A stretch of DNA of 64,000 bases from Gracilimonas sp964505215. GTDB taxonomy: Bacteria > Bacteroidota > Rhodothermia > Balneolales > Balneolaceae. A program made the position numbers and the translations under genes. Location: positions 67,589-131,588 of the forward strand of contig CAZDGU010000008.1 of NCBI GenBank assembly GCA_964505215.1, read 5' to 3'. Under the pieces are notes generated by a model that was given only the letters and a program-made list of their open reading frames with translations, did not search any database and was not told the origin of the DNA. This document shows positions 9,369 to 19,070 of the stretch, piece after piece (positions within the stretch are counted from its first letter, which is position 1; the number at the start of each line of letters is the position of its first letter).

Positions 9369-10022
9369 CTAAAAATTAACTGATATCGTCATTAAAGGGG
9401 CGTGATTGGTGCCTTTAGCTGCCCATAATTCGGGTTTTAATTGTGCTCTTAGGGATAAATCGTCAGAGACATCGAAAGACCTTAAATGCGCAAATACGTA
9501 GGCATCAATTGCATTTAAAGCGTATGAAAGCCCAATAAACACATACACTAAATCACGTCTGTTTCTATAAAAGTTTCTGTTTTGCTTGAGGGAGCTTAAG
9601 TTAGCATTTTGTGAGATGTAATTCGGCGTAGGGCCAAATTTAAAATCGTTGGGTGTTTGCGGGTTAAGATTATAAAATGCTGCTCTATAATCATGATATT
9701 GTTTGTGTAAGTGAATGCTGTAATAGGTTAGCCCACCCAGCAAACCGTAAACTATAGGCACCTTCCATGCTTGTTTATTGGTTACTTGCCCCCAGCCCGG
9801 AATCAGTAACGATCTTTTTAATACTTTATTTGGGTCGGGATATTCATTATTCAAGCCTGATGAATTATCCAATGACTGCTGTAAAGAGTAGTTTTGAGGC
9901 AGAAACGTCTGCTGATTAATTCTTGATTGTGCGTTTACATGAATGCAAAAAGCTATACTCAAAAAAAAGAGAATGCTAACCAAGCGAATCAAAAATATTA
10001 AGCAGTCGTTCCAGATCCTCAT
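9369..10022 (-). CDS. DUF5683-type membrane/secreted protein downstream of parB
   Basis: A 217-residue protein using the ATG at 10022 (MRIWNDC); its coding region overlaps the 3' end of parB by 47 bp in another frame. The N-terminus is a signal peptide ending near VNAQ. The body carries PGWGQVTNKQAWKVPIVYG, which I recognise as the hallmark of DUF5683, followed by a hydrophobic segment and a second one near VYVFIGLSYALNAIDAYV. Members of this family frequently follow parAB in Bacteroidota and relatives. No function is known. An upstream in-frame start at 10052 is possible but would put 10 polar residues ahead of the signal peptide. Confidence 0.8.
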   Translation of the reverse strand: MRIWNDCLIFLIRLVSILFFLSIAFCIHVNAQSRINQQTFLPQNYSLQQSLDNSSGLNNEYPDPNKVLKRSLLIPGWGQVTNKQAWKVPIVYGLLGGLTYYSIHLHKQYHDYRAAFYNLNPQTPNDFKFGPTPNYISQNANLSSLKQNRNFYRNRRDLVYVFIGLSYALNAIDAYVFAHLRSFDVSDDLSLRAQLKPELWAAKGTNHAPLMTISVNF

Positions 10023-10905
10023 CCGAATAGTATTCAATCCTGATTTCCCCACCTTTTTTCTTTGGTTTTACATTTACCTTAGTACTGAATGTTTGCCTTA
10101 GGCGGGCTGAAATATCCTCATAAAAAGGATTTGGGCTATCTTTTGGGCCTTTATTTTTCTTTTTAGCACCGGCAGCCTTCATTATATCGCGTACTGCATC
10201 TTCAATCTGCCGAACCGACAAGCCTTTGGTAATTACCCGATCCAAAATTTCTTTTTGAACGTCAGCGTCTTCAATACTGATAAGCGCCCTGGCATGCCCC
10301 ATCGAAATTTGATTTGATTTCAGTGCTGATTGTATAAAATCGGGTAAATTAAGCAGCCGAAGCATATTGGTTACGGTAGAGCGGTTTTTCCCCACTCGTT
10401 CTGCAACCTCTGCTTGTGTATAATCAAATTCTTCCAGTAAGCGCTTATAGCCCAGTGCTACTTCCAGCGGATTTAGCTCTTCGCGCTGTATATTTTCGAT
10501 AAGGGCAAATGCCATGCTTTGCTCATCGTCTGCTTCCCGAATAAAAGCGGGTATTTCCTTCAATCCGGCAAGTTTAGCGGCTCTCAGCCGGCGCTCACCG
10601 CTTATCAGCTCAAAACGTTTTTCGCCAATATAACGGACGGTAATGGGCTGAATGAGTCCGTGCTTTTTAATAGATGAGCCAAGCTCATCCAGCTTTTCTT
10701 CGTTAAATTCTTTACGGGGCTGGTGCGGGTTTTTCCGGATATGATCTACCGGTACAAAAAGAACGATATTTACCCGGTCTTCAGGTTTGGCTAAGCTTTT
10801 TTCTACACCTTCTTTACCTTCCTTTTCTTTTGCCTGTGCATCTTCATCCTGATACTCAGGGAAGAAGGCTCCTAACCCTCGGCCTAATACTTTTTTTGTA
10901 GCCAT
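9976..10905 (-). CDS. parB: Chromosome-partitioning protein ParB
   Basis: A 309-residue CTP-dependent parS-binding clamp protein. Order of parts: an N-terminal GRGLGAFFPE motif that contacts ParA, the ParB/Srx nuclease-like fold with NPHQPRKEF and the CTP-binding GERRLRAAKLAG motif, a helix-turn-helix region (YTQAEVAERVGKNRSTVTNM), and a short C-terminal dimerisation domain. It follows parA by 15 bp on the same strand. I looked for a parS site (a TGTTxCACGTGxAACA-type palindrome) across the window and found none. Confidence 0.96.
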   Translation of the reverse strand: MATKKVLGRGLGAFFPEYQDEDAQAKEKEGKEGVEKSLAKPEDRVNIVLFVPVDHIRKNPHQPRKEFNEEKLDELGSSIKKHGLIQPITVRYIGEKRFELISGERRLRAAKLAGLKEIPAFIREADDEQSMAFALIENIQREELNPLEVALGYKRLLEEFDYTQAEVAERVGKNRSTVTNMLRLLNLPDFIQSALKSNQISMGHARALISIEDADVQKEILDRVITKGLSVRQIEDAVRDIMKAAGAKKKNKGPKDSPNPFYEDISARLRQTFSTKVNVKPKKKGGEIRIEYYSDEDLERLLNIFDSLG

Positions 10906-10920
10906 AATGTAATTTTAATC

Positions 10921-11718
10921 TTAATCGGTAAGAACCGGACTGTTCTTGAATAGTTTCTTATTTCTCTTGATGATTTCGCGAGCTAACGCCAAGTAGTTTT
11001 TTGCACCAATACTTGTTGAATCATACAGTAAAGCAGGTTTACCAAAACTCGGGGCTTCTGCAAGGCGCACATTTCTGGCAATAACAGACTTAAACACCCG
11101 ATCATCGAAATACCGCTTAACTTCATCAGCTACCTGATTGGAAAGCCGGGTGCGCGTATCATACATGGTCAGTAGTACTCCTTCTATGTCTAAATCAGGA
11201 TTTAAATGCTGGCGTACTATTTTTATGGTATTCAGCAGCTGTCCAAGTCCTTCAAGTGCAAAATACTCGCACTGAACGGGAATTACGATAGAATCGGAGG
11301 CCGTTAGCGCATTAATGGTTAGCAAGCCTAAGGAGGGCGGACAGTCAATAATCACAAAATCATATTTATCTCGCACACTTTGGATTGCTTTTTTAAGGAT
11401 ACGCTCGCGCTGCTCGCGGTCAATCATTTCAATTTCAGCCCCAACCAAATTGATATGTGCAGGTACTACATCTAAATAATCAAGCTCGGTTTGCCGGATG
11501 GTCTCATCAATATCAACGCTTCCTATCAGAATTTCATAAACAGAGTTAGTAACTGTTTTAGAATCAATACCCAATCCACTGGTGGTATTACTCTGCGGAT
11601 CAATGTCAATTACTAAAGTCGGGTGTTCTACGGCAGCTAAGCTTGCTGCTAAGTTAATGGCCGTAGTTGTTTTTCCTACTCCGCCTTTCTGATTGGCAAT
11701 TGAAATAACTTTTCCCAT
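10921..11718 (-). CDS. parA: Chromosome-partitioning ATPase ParA (Soj)
   Basis: A 265-residue Walker-type ATPase that drives origin segregation together with ParB. The deviant Walker A box is KGGVGKTTTAINLA (residues ~10-23), Walker A' is in VIDIDPQSNTT, and Walker B is FVIIDCPPSLG. The start ATG directly precedes the typical GKVISIANQKGG sequence. It leads the parA-parB-DUF5683-LOG run on the minus strand. The 135 bp upstream before the anti-sigma-like gene is AT-rich and presumably contains the promoter. Confidence 0.97.
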   Translation of the reverse strand: MGKVISIANQKGGVGKTTTAINLAASLAAVEHPTLVIDIDPQSNTTSGLGIDSKTVTNSVYEILIGSVDIDETIRQTELDYLDVVPAHINLVGAEIEMIDREQRERILKKAIQSVRDKYDFVIIDCPPSLGLLTINALTASDSIVIPVQCEYFALEGLGQLLNTIKIVRQHLNPDLDIEGVLLTMYDTRTRLSNQVADEVKRYFDDRVFKSVIARNVRLAEAPSFGKPALLYDSTSIGAKNYLALAREIIKRNKKLFKNSPVLTD

Positions 11719-11853
11719 TAAAACCTGCTATATGATTTTAGTTTTTAGATAAATCTAATATAAAGCGAGGTGTGCTGCTATACAAAAATACTTATGCACA
11801 TAATGAGGCACAGTTTTCCACATTTTACAGCCAATCGCTTAATTCAGACCTCT

Positions 11854-12411
11854 TTAATTGGGTGAGCCGGTTAGTAAAATATCACCCGGCGAAGTTGGGT
11901 TTACGGTGGGATCGTTTACCAGCTCCAGCTTATTAAAACTGTTATTGAAGTCTTTTTGTGAGCCGGCTGTTTGATTGGTCAATTGGTATTGATCTGTAGA
12001 GTATCGCAAAATTTCGTTACGATCAACCCAAGGCTTAACCTCTTCAGAGTTTACCTGAGGTTCGGCAGATTGTACCGCCTTAGTGGAGCCGGTATAGTAA
12101 TAGTAGCCGCCGGAAAGCACAAACAGCACCAGCGCTGCAGCCACAGCCTTCCTGAATATTATGTAACTTTTACGCGAAGAATTTACTCTTTGTTTTTGTA
12201 GCTGTTTAGCGTCATCTACTATTTGTTGGGTTAATGTTTGGGGAGGATTTTTAGGAGAAAGCTCTGAGAGCCGTCGGTTTGTGGCTCTCAAACTTTCCAC
12301 CTCAATTAACAGGTTTTCATCCTCACGCATTAATTGTTCAAATTCCAGTTCTTCCGAAGGGTCCATTTCCTTCATCAGATACCGAATAGCTTTTAGTTCA
12401 TCCTTGTGCAT
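11854..12411 (-). CDS. Putative anti-sigma factor, single-pass membrane protein
   Basis: A 185-residue protein whose first ~65 residues are acidic and helical (LMKEMDPSEELEFEQLMRED), resembling the cytoplasmic sigma-binding part of short anti-sigma factors, though without the zinc-binding HxxxCxxC motif. One membrane segment follows at residues ~88-110 (AVAAALVLFVLSGGYYYYTG). The C-terminal part would be periplasmic. Its start overlaps the end of the sigma factor gene by 14 bp, which strongly implies translational coupling and a regulatory partnership. Identification rests on that context, not on a recognised domain. Confidence 0.75.
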   Translation of the reverse strand: MHKDELKAIRYLMKEMDPSEELEFEQLMREDENLLIEVESLRATNRRLSELSPKNPPQTLTQQIVDDAKQLQKQRVNSSRKSYIIFRKAVAAALVLFVLSGGYYYYTGSTKAVQSAEPQVNSEEVKPWVDRNEILRYSTDQYQLTNQTAGSQKDFNNSFNKLELVNDPTVNPTSPGDILLTGSPN

Positions 12412-13039
12412 GTTTTAGCTCTTCTTCTCGTTCAGCTTCAAAGTGTTTTCGAAGGTTTATGAGTGCATATCTCATTCGGCCTAAGGCCGTGTTGATAGAT
12501 ACATCTGTAAGTTCTGCAATTTCTTTAAAAGGCATTTCGTAATAGTGCCTTAACAAAACTACCGAGCGCTGTTCTTCAGGAAGTTTAGCGATATGCTTCA
12601 TGAGGCTCGACCGAGTTTCACTCTCAATCATTTGCTCATCCGCATCTATCACGCTTTCATCTTCCATCCGATCAAAATAATCGGTTGAAGAATCCTCATC
12701 GCTCCATCCACTAACGTCGATGTAACGCTTTTGTTTTCTTAAATAATCAATTGTTGCATTATGCGCAATTCGCATCACCCAGGCAATCCATTTGCCTTGT
12801 TCGTTGTAAGTATCATCCATTTTGGTGATGACTTTGGTGAAGGTAGTTTGGAATAAATCGTTGGCTATTTCCGGATTCATCACCATGCTGAAAATGTATG
12901 AATATATTTTTTGCTGGTGCCGGTTCATCAGTTCATTAAATGCAGACTCATCCGCATTTTTACGAAACTTTCGCACAAGCTCTCTGTCCTTCAGCTCTTT
13001 ATAATTGGGTTTCTCTACGTGTCTTTTAATTAATTTCAT
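12398..13039 (-). CDS. ECF-type RNA polymerase sigma factor
   Basis: A 213-residue sigma-70 family protein of the extracytoplasmic-function group. Region 2 is visible as FNELMNRHQQKIYSYIFSMV and WIAWVMRIAHNATIDYLRKQ; region 4 as LPEEQRSVVLLRHYYEMPFK followed by the helix-turn-helix DVSINTALGRMRYALINLRK. I chose the ATG at 13039 (MKLIKRH) because an AGGGTG sequence lies about 10 bases ahead of it; a start at 13078 is also open. Its downstream neighbour is a membrane protein that probably acts as its anti-sigma factor. An inverted repeat sits 46-69 bp upstream and may be a control site. Confidence 0.92.
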   Translation of the reverse strand: MKLIKRHVEKPNYKELKDRELVRKFRKNADESAFNELMNRHQQKIYSYIFSMVMNPEIANDLFQTTFTKVITKMDDTYNEQGKWIAWVMRIAHNATIDYLRKQKRYIDVSGWSDEDSSTDYFDRMEDESVIDADEQMIESETRSSLMKHIAKLPEEQRSVVLLRHYYEMPFKEIAELTDVSINTALGRMRYALINLRKHFEAEREEELKHAQG

Positions 13040-13084
13040 AATAATACACCCTAAATTTTGGGTTAAGCTCTTCAGCATTAGTAC

Positions 13085-13108
13085 TGAAACATCTGCTAAT
13101 ATGTTTCA
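13085..13108. promoter_or_regulatory. Inverted repeat upstream of the sigma factor gene
   Basis: TGAAACAT (13085-13092) and ATGTTTCA (13101-13108) are perfect 8-bp inverted arms separated by 8 bp. The site sits in the 5' region of the minus-strand sigma gene, in a position suited to an operator or to autoregulation. No factor is identified. Confidence 0.4.
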
Positions 13109-13283
13109 ATAACATCATGTTGGTTGCGAGCGTTTATTACCGTTATACATCAGTGCTGCGCTTATGTTAATACGGCTGAACAGGTATTCAAATCACATAT
13201 TGATGTTAGTCTGTTATTATTTTCTTGATGCTGAAATTTCACAATGTGTTATTGATGGCATTGCGCTCATATTTTAGTAAAAA

Positions 13284-15122
13284 TTACCGAAAATAATTGA
13301 AAATATTTTCAGCCGTTTTCCTTCCTACTATTACTTCCAGTTCATCTTCAGATTTGGATTTAATGTTCTTCACAGAACCAAACTCTTTTAATAATTTTTG
13401 AGCCGTCTTTTCTCCGATTCCGGATATTTCCAAAAGCTCTGTTTTAACGGTTCGATTGCTTCTTTTTTGGCGATGAAAGTTAATGGCAAAACGATGAGCC
13501 TCATCCCTTGCCTGCTGCAGCAATTTAAGAGCTGATGATTTTTTTGGAATCATAATCGGATCTGACATTCCCGGTAAAAACACCTCTTCCAAACGCTTCG
13601 CTAATCCAATTATATCACATTCGCCATAAAAGTCGATTTCTTTGAGTGCTTCTACGGCAGAACTTAGCTGACCTTTACCTCCATCCACAATAATCAAATC
13701 CGGAATGTGTGAGCCTTCCTTCATAACCCGAGAATATCGGCGCGTGAGTATTTCTTTCATGGAGGCAAAATCATCGGACCCCACTACTGTTTTTATGTTG
13801 AACCGTTTGTACTCGCTTTTGCGGGGTTTGGCATCCACAAAGCTAACCATAGAAGCAACCGGATCGCTGCCTTGTAGATTTGAGTTATCAAAACATTCGA
13901 TTCTTCTGGGAAGTCGGTCTAATTTTAGATGCTCTTTTAATTCTTTTACCGCGTGTGGAATCCGATTGCGCTCGGCTTTTTCTTTTTCCAGCGCGCGTTC
14001 GTTTAAATGCAACCTTGCATTTGCTTCTGCCATTTTAATGAGTTGCTTTTTCTCTCCAATTTGCGGCACATGAAACGGCACTATCTTTCCTCGTTCTTGC
14101 TGCAAATATTGCTCCAGTGGTTCTGAATTTGGTATTTCACGGCTCAAATAAACCTCATCGGGAATGGCTGCCTGGTACTGGCCCGTATAATAATCTACCA
14201 CAAACGACTGCAGCATCTCTCCCATTTTCAGGCCATCAATGTTTTTGAGGAACCGATGAAATTTACCAATCATTTTACCTTCTCGCACTTTAAATAATAC
14301 GCCGCAGGCCTCTCCAATCTCAGCATCTTTTAGGATGGCAAATACATCCCGATCTACTTTTTGTGATACCACCATTTTCATACGTTGGCTGTAGTGTTCT
14401 ACGGCTTCCAGGCTGTCGCGCAGCTGTGCGGCTTCTTCAAAAGCCAGCGCATCAGAAGCAATCTGCATTTCTTCTTTCAGCTCGCGCATCAGCTGGTCGG
14501 TTTTACCATTTAACATGCGCTCTACTTTTTTGATGGTGGTTTGATAGGCTTCATCATCCCAGTCGCCCGAACAATTTTCCAGATAATCATCAAAACATGA
14601 GTGCCAGTTTGGAACTCCGCGTGTTTTATCGATGGTTTTTTGAGAGACGGCGCATGTGCACAGCCCAAAAGCTTTTCGGATAGATTCGAGCATCCGTCGC
14701 ATGGCTCCTACGCGATCGTACGGACCAAAATATTTACTCCCATCCTTCAACACGGTTCGGGTTGGAAACACGCGGGGTTTGGGTTCGTCGGTAATGCAGA
14801 TGTACGGATAGGATTTATCATCCCGATACATAATATTATATCGGGGTTGATACCGCTTGATGAGATTATTCTCCAAAATCAGAGCTTCCGCTTCAGAATC
14901 TGTGACAAAAACCTCGATATCATCAATTTTAGATACCATGGTTTTTATGCGTCCATCAGCCGGCCGCGATTCCTGGAAATAGGAACGAACCCGATTTCTG
15001 AGCCTTTTTGCCTTCCCCACATACAATTCTGTTCCGGAGGAATCTCTGTAAATATACACGCCCGGAGAGGTGGGCAAATTGGCTACTTTTTCGGAGAGTT
15101 TTACTTGTCCTTCATTGCTCAT
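13284..15122 (-). CDS. uvrC: UvrABC system protein C (excinuclease subunit)
   Basis: A 612-residue nucleotide-excision-repair endonuclease that makes both incisions around a DNA lesion. The GIY-YIG nuclease domain opens with SPGVYIYRDSSGTELYVGKA (residues ~18-37); the UVR helical motif is around QIASDALAFEEAAQLRDSL; the RNase H-like C-terminal nuclease shows IECFDNSNLQGSDPVASMV and LIIVDGGKGQLS; tandem helix-hairpin-helix motifs (LLEISGIGEKTAQKLLKEFG) end the protein. Four cysteines around CTCAVSQ and CSGDW match the region where this family often binds an Fe-S cluster. Full length and intact. Confidence 0.97.
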   Translation of the reverse strand: MSNEGQVKLSEKVANLPTSPGVYIYRDSSGTELYVGKAKRLRNRVRSYFQESRPADGRIKTMVSKIDDIEVFVTDSEAEALILENNLIKRYQPRYNIMYRDDKSYPYICITDEPKPRVFPTRTVLKDGSKYFGPYDRVGAMRRMLESIRKAFGLCTCAVSQKTIDKTRGVPNWHSCFDDYLENCSGDWDDEAYQTTIKKVERMLNGKTDQLMRELKEEMQIASDALAFEEAAQLRDSLEAVEHYSQRMKMVVSQKVDRDVFAILKDAEIGEACGVLFKVREGKMIGKFHRFLKNIDGLKMGEMLQSFVVDYYTGQYQAAIPDEVYLSREIPNSEPLEQYLQQERGKIVPFHVPQIGEKKQLIKMAEANARLHLNERALEKEKAERNRIPHAVKELKEHLKLDRLPRRIECFDNSNLQGSDPVASMVSFVDAKPRKSEYKRFNIKTVVGSDDFASMKEILTRRYSRVMKEGSHIPDLIIVDGGKGQLSSAVEALKEIDFYGECDIIGLAKRLEEVFLPGMSDPIMIPKKSSALKLLQQARDEAHRFAINFHRQKRSNRTVKTELLEISGIGEKTAQKLLKEFGSVKNIKSKSEDELEVIVGRKTAENIFNYFR

Positions 15123-15227
15123 ATCCTTGAAGATAACAGTTTTTTGGATACAGACTTGAGATTTAAATCGCTAAGCAGTTCCCATAACTTGTTTTCTGAT
15201 CAATGCTCAGAAAATAGTCTTTTACTT

Positions 15228-16226
15228 TCAATTCAAAACCTTTTTAATAAAAGAGTTCGGTGCTTTTGCTTCTTTGTTTGTGAAATAAAGCGTATCTGTC
15301 TTATGGTCATTGAACTGAATTAAAGATACATCCGATGATTCTTTTAATAGCTCTCCTCCACTTGTTGTCAACATAAAGCTCACCGGGTTTCCGTCTTCTC
15401 CTGTTAAATTTTTCATAAACTTAATGCCAATATTTTCATCTTCCATACAATACAGTCCCCAAATCCAAGAAGCTGCTCCATATTTTTTAATCGTTTCATT
15501 AGGGTTATTTGAACTTTCTACCTTCTCCATAACTGAAAATAATTCAGATTGGATAACTTTGTTGCCGATCAGCCCTCCTTCATAATCAAAGTAAAAGAGC
15601 TTCGGAAGCATCGAGTGAGATGCAATAATTCTACCTCCACAAGATATGGCATACGTTGACTCCGCAAGTGTTAATGGCTGCATAGCATACTCTTTTGGAT
15701 CCAAAGGCAATGGGAATATCTTTTTATGAACAACCATATCTTCAGGATCAAAAAGATAAAGCAAGTAGTAATCTTCAGCTGTATAATTACTGCCGGTTAA
15801 AAGAACTTTTCCATTTGGCAGTAGCAAACTTTTATTAAGACGGGTTATTTTTGTTGAGACTATATCGATTACTTCTCCAGAGATTGAAAATTTGGTAATC
15901 CGGCCATTAAATTCTGTTACCAAAATACTTCCATTAGGAAGCCTTACTGCTGATGTTGGCTGGCTTAAGTCTCCCGGACCATATCCTTTTCTCCCAAAAA
16001 AGGATAAAAGTTTTCCATTTCTGTTATAAATAAGCACGCGTGACTGAGCTTTATCAATAACAAATATTGTATCATTTTCAATATTTTGAATTTGAACATC
16101 TCCACTCCATAAAACATCATTGGTTTCTTCGAAAGTAAGAGTGTCTATCGTTTTAAATAATTGAGCGCAAAGTTTATAGTTTGGAAGTAAAACGAAAATT
16201 AATAGCGCCAAGTATAGCTTTTTCAT
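15228..16226 (-). CDS. Secreted 6-bladed beta-propeller protein
   Basis: A 332-residue protein with a signal peptide (cleavage near LCAQ). The body reads as a beta-propeller of the NHL-like type common in Bacteroidota: VFVIDKAQSRVLIYNRNGK-type blades recur as LPNGSILVTEFNGRITKFS and LLLPNGKVLLTGSN. FGRKGYGPGDLSQP is the family's characteristic G-x-G-P-G turn. Such proteins are usually envelope-located and of unknown binding partner. It lies between uvrC (105 bp downstream) and a spacer containing the terminator of the S9 peptidase, so it is probably transcribed on its own. Confidence 0.8.
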   Translation of the reverse strand: MKKLYLALLIFVLLPNYKLCAQLFKTIDTLTFEETNDVLWSGDVQIQNIENDTIFVIDKAQSRVLIYNRNGKLLSFFGRKGYGPGDLSQPTSAVRLPNGSILVTEFNGRITKFSISGEVIDIVSTKITRLNKSLLLPNGKVLLTGSNYTAEDYYLLYLFDPEDMVVHKKIFPLPLDPKEYAMQPLTLAESTYAISCGGRIIASHSMLPKLFYFDYEGGLIGNKVIQSELFSVMEKVESSNNPNETIKKYGAASWIWGLYCMEDENIGIKFMKNLTGEDGNPVSFMLTTSGGELLKESSDVSLIQFNDHKTDTLYFTNKEAKAPNSFIKKVLN

Positions 16227-16463
16227 TGAAATGCTTTAATTATCTTTTTCTTAAACTAATCTTCAAAAAATATAAATCAAAGGCATTCATTACATATTGA
16301 CTGTACCAAAGTAATGAGCATCAATTTGTGTAAAGCATAATTCAATGTTTCCACATGTTTTACTTACAAGGAGACTTGCCGGAATGAAGAAAAGTAGCTC
16401 ACTTCTAACTATGCTGTATTTAATCATAGATTAGACGCTTATTCGCATAGTATTTTTCATATA

Positions 16464-16502
16464 AAATCATGCAATTAGAACAAAGGCCTAACTGCATGAT
16501 TT
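16464..16502 (-). terminator. Terminator of the S9 peptidase gene
   Basis: AAATCATGCA (16464-16473) pairs perfectly over 10 bp with TGCATGATTT (16493-16502). On the minus strand the stem runs into a short T-rich stretch. It begins 10 bp past the peptidase stop codon. Confidence 0.7.
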
Positions 16503-16511
16503 AATTTCTGA

Positions 16512-19070
16512 TTACTTACCCATTTCATTTTCAGGGATTAGCTCTCCTTTGTCTTTCACATAATGATCCAGCCATTCAACCCATCGCGTCCAACGGTCAA
16601 AAACTATTTCTTTTGCTCCGGTGTGATGTGCTGAATACGGATACATGTGCATAGATGCCGGTTTACCCATTGCGTTTAAGGCATGAAACATACGCCATGA
16701 GTTTTCGGGCCAGGTTCCTGTGTTTTGGTCATCCGCACCGTGATACATCAGCAGCGCTCCATCCAGCCGATCAGCCCAAAAGATAGGCGACATTTGCAAA
16801 TAGCGAGATTGCGCGCGCCACAAATCACTTCGTTCCCGCTGGAAACCCATGGGAGTTAACGTTCGGTTATAAGCGCCATTCCCGGCTATTCCGGCTTTAA
16901 AAAAGGAAGTTTGAATCATGGCATGTACGGTACCAAAAGCTCCATAGCTGTGCCCTCCAATTGCAATGCGCTCACGATCAACATAGCCTTTGGCTGTTAT
17001 ACTGTCTATAACAACCGTACTGTTTTGTTGAACACTCCAAATAAAACCGTCATTCGGAGTGCCTCTTTCCGAAGAAATGGGCCAGTCTGCTTTTACAACG
17101 GCGTATCCTTTTTTGGTGAAAATTTCTACATCTCTTTGTGGCCAGCCGTGTTGTACGCGAGAATATGTATTTTTATTAAATCTTCTCTGCGATTTGTCAT
17201 ACGCTTCCTGATCGTCATACTCTCTCGGATAGTGCCAAATTAGTGCCGGCAGCGGTTTTCCATCCCAATTTTGCGGTAAAATCACTTCAACCCAAAACTC
17301 AAAACCATCGGCACGCTGCACCTTAAAGCGCTTGCGCGGTGCTTGCGAAATGGCCGTATTGTAATCTTTATTATTCGTTAATTTAGCTGTGTTATCTGAA
17401 TTCAGATTCACCAGCCAGGAATCCGGATACATTTCCGCTGACTGCCGGCTCACAACAATCTCATTAAAATCGTCATCCAAAACTGCTGTAAAGCTTTCAT
17501 AAACATCAGCAGGACTTTGATAAACCTGCGATTTCTCTGCCGTTTGAATTTCAACCCGATCTATAAATAAGCGGGGTGATTGCTCTTGAGGGTTTTCGTC
17601 ATACTGCATTCCCGAAAAGAATACGCTTTTCTCATCAGAGCTTAACTGCACTACGGGAATACCCATATTACCGGTTTTGGTTACTAAGCGGCCCGGATTT
17701 TTATAAAAATCTTCCGTGTTATACGTATAAATTGAATAGGAAGAATCAGGATAGACTGCCAGCAGCTGCTCCTTATTTTTAGATTTGCTTTCTTTGACGA
17801 AAAACAGCTCGGACTCTTCGGTGTAGGAAACGGACAGAATATTAGTTTTTGAAGTATATAACACCTCTTCACTTCCCTCGTTAAACGGAGGTATCCACTT
17901 TACAACCTGATATTCTTTATTGTTTTCTTTTTCTGTTGTTTGTGTGGAATCGGCATTTTCCTCCTCTTTTTGAGGTTTTAGAATCATGCTTAACCCTTCC
18001 CCATCAGGCCGCCATGTAATGGTACTCCGTCCAAAATCTTCTACAGGCTTATGGTCAGGTATTCTTGTGCTCGCCTCACTTTTTTGCAGCGTTGTCAGTG
18101 CTTTTCCGTCCAAATCCCAGATTTCCTTTGTCCACGCAAATGCATAAACAGGCACAATGTAGGAAAAAGGTTTTTGCAGACTTTCTACAATAGAATATTC
18201 ACCCGATGGAGCAACATCTATATTTCGAATCATAGCAGGCTCGCCAATAGTTCTAACTCTCTTATTCGACACGTTAATTCTGGCAAACTGTCCGGTTATA
18301 TAATACTCCAGCAAGTCGGCTTCGGTAGTTCCCTCTAAAAGAGTTTTATACGTTGGAACCCGATTTTCGTCAGCGGTTGTCATTCGTATCTGAGGCAAAT
18401 CAACCTTAGGCTCTTGAGGCTCAGGACCTCGCTTTTTGGGTACCAACACGGTAAATATATACTTGCTATCAGCCGACCACTCAAAAGTTGTATTTAATGT
18501 GGCCAAAACCGGTTCTTTTGTTAAACGGGTTGATTTTCCATTGCTCATGTTTGCAATATAAATATGCGTTGCGTCCTCAAAATGGGCGAAATAAGCAATC
18601 TCAGAACCATCAGGCGACCATTTAGCGTGACTTAAATGTGCATTTTTCGGTGTTTGAACCGGTTTCTTACTTCCTGTTTTTGCATCAATAAATTCAAACC
18701 CATCGGCTGTTCTCATGCTGGATGAACTCGGCATTTGAGTAGTAAAAGTACGATTTCGATTTGCTTTAGGGTCAATTTGTAAACCACCAAGGTTGTACCA
18801 TTTTTTGGCATAATCTACAATGGGCGATAATCCTTTCAGGCCATTCAGCGAATAGTGTATAAAATATTCCTTATTGGGTGATAAATCAGATAAGGAAATG
18901 ATATTCTCGTACCGAGGCGACATCACCTCTTCTAAAATATCTTCCGAAGGCGTTAAGTACTGCTCTCGCAGATTATCCGGCGTATTTTGAGCGCATAGAA
19001 TTTGGGGAGCCCCGCCAATTAGTATTATCAGGAAAAGTGTAAGTACGTTTTTTAATGATAGCGTTTTCAT
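16512..19070 (-). CDS. S9-family prolyl-oligopeptidase-type peptidase, secreted
   Basis: An 852-residue serine peptidase with a signal peptide (ILCAQ). The N-terminal ~570 residues form a WD/PD40-type beta-propeller (HAKWSPDGSEIAYFAHFED is one blade). The C-terminal ~270 residues are an alpha/beta-hydrolase: nucleophile serine in GGHSYGAFG, acid in YHGADDQNTGTWPENS, and histidine in PYSAHHTGAKE. The tail after the active-site His is short, as expected. It is likely periplasmic and trims peptides. Monocistronic: a terminator follows, and the gene upstream is divergent. The start at MKTLSLKN gives a normal signal peptide. Confidence 0.92.
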   Translation of the reverse strand: MKTLSLKNVLTLFLIILIGGAPQILCAQNTPDNLREQYLTPSEDILEEVMSPRYENIISLSDLSPNKEYFIHYSLNGLKGLSPIVDYAKKWYNLGGLQIDPKANRNRTFTTQMPSSSSMRTADGFEFIDAKTGSKKPVQTPKNAHLSHAKWSPDGSEIAYFAHFEDATHIYIANMSNGKSTRLTKEPVLATLNTTFEWSADSKYIFTVLVPKKRGPEPQEPKVDLPQIRMTTADENRVPTYKTLLEGTTEADLLEYYITGQFARINVSNKRVRTIGEPAMIRNIDVAPSGEYSIVESLQKPFSYIVPVYAFAWTKEIWDLDGKALTTLQKSEASTRIPDHKPVEDFGRSTITWRPDGEGLSMILKPQKEEENADSTQTTEKENNKEYQVVKWIPPFNEGSEEVLYTSKTNILSVSYTEESELFFVKESKSKNKEQLLAVYPDSSYSIYTYNTEDFYKNPGRLVTKTGNMGIPVVQLSSDEKSVFFSGMQYDENPQEQSPRLFIDRVEIQTAEKSQVYQSPADVYESFTAVLDDDFNEIVVSRQSAEMYPDSWLVNLNSDNTAKLTNNKDYNTAISQAPRKRFKVQRADGFEFWVEVILPQNWDGKPLPALIWHYPREYDDQEAYDKSQRRFNKNTYSRVQHGWPQRDVEIFTKKGYAVVKADWPISSERGTPNDGFIWSVQQNSTVVIDSITAKGYVDRERIAIGGHSYGAFGTVHAMIQTSFFKAGIAGNGAYNRTLTPMGFQRERSDLWRAQSRYLQMSPIFWADRLDGALLMYHGADDQNTGTWPENSWRMFHALNAMGKPASMHMYPYSAHHTGAKEIVFDRWTRWVEWLDHYVKDKGELIPENEMGK

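Noticed and set aside
9369..11850. parS site near parAB
   Set aside because: No palindrome close to the parS consensus was found; CACGTG occurrences elsewhere lack the flanking arms.
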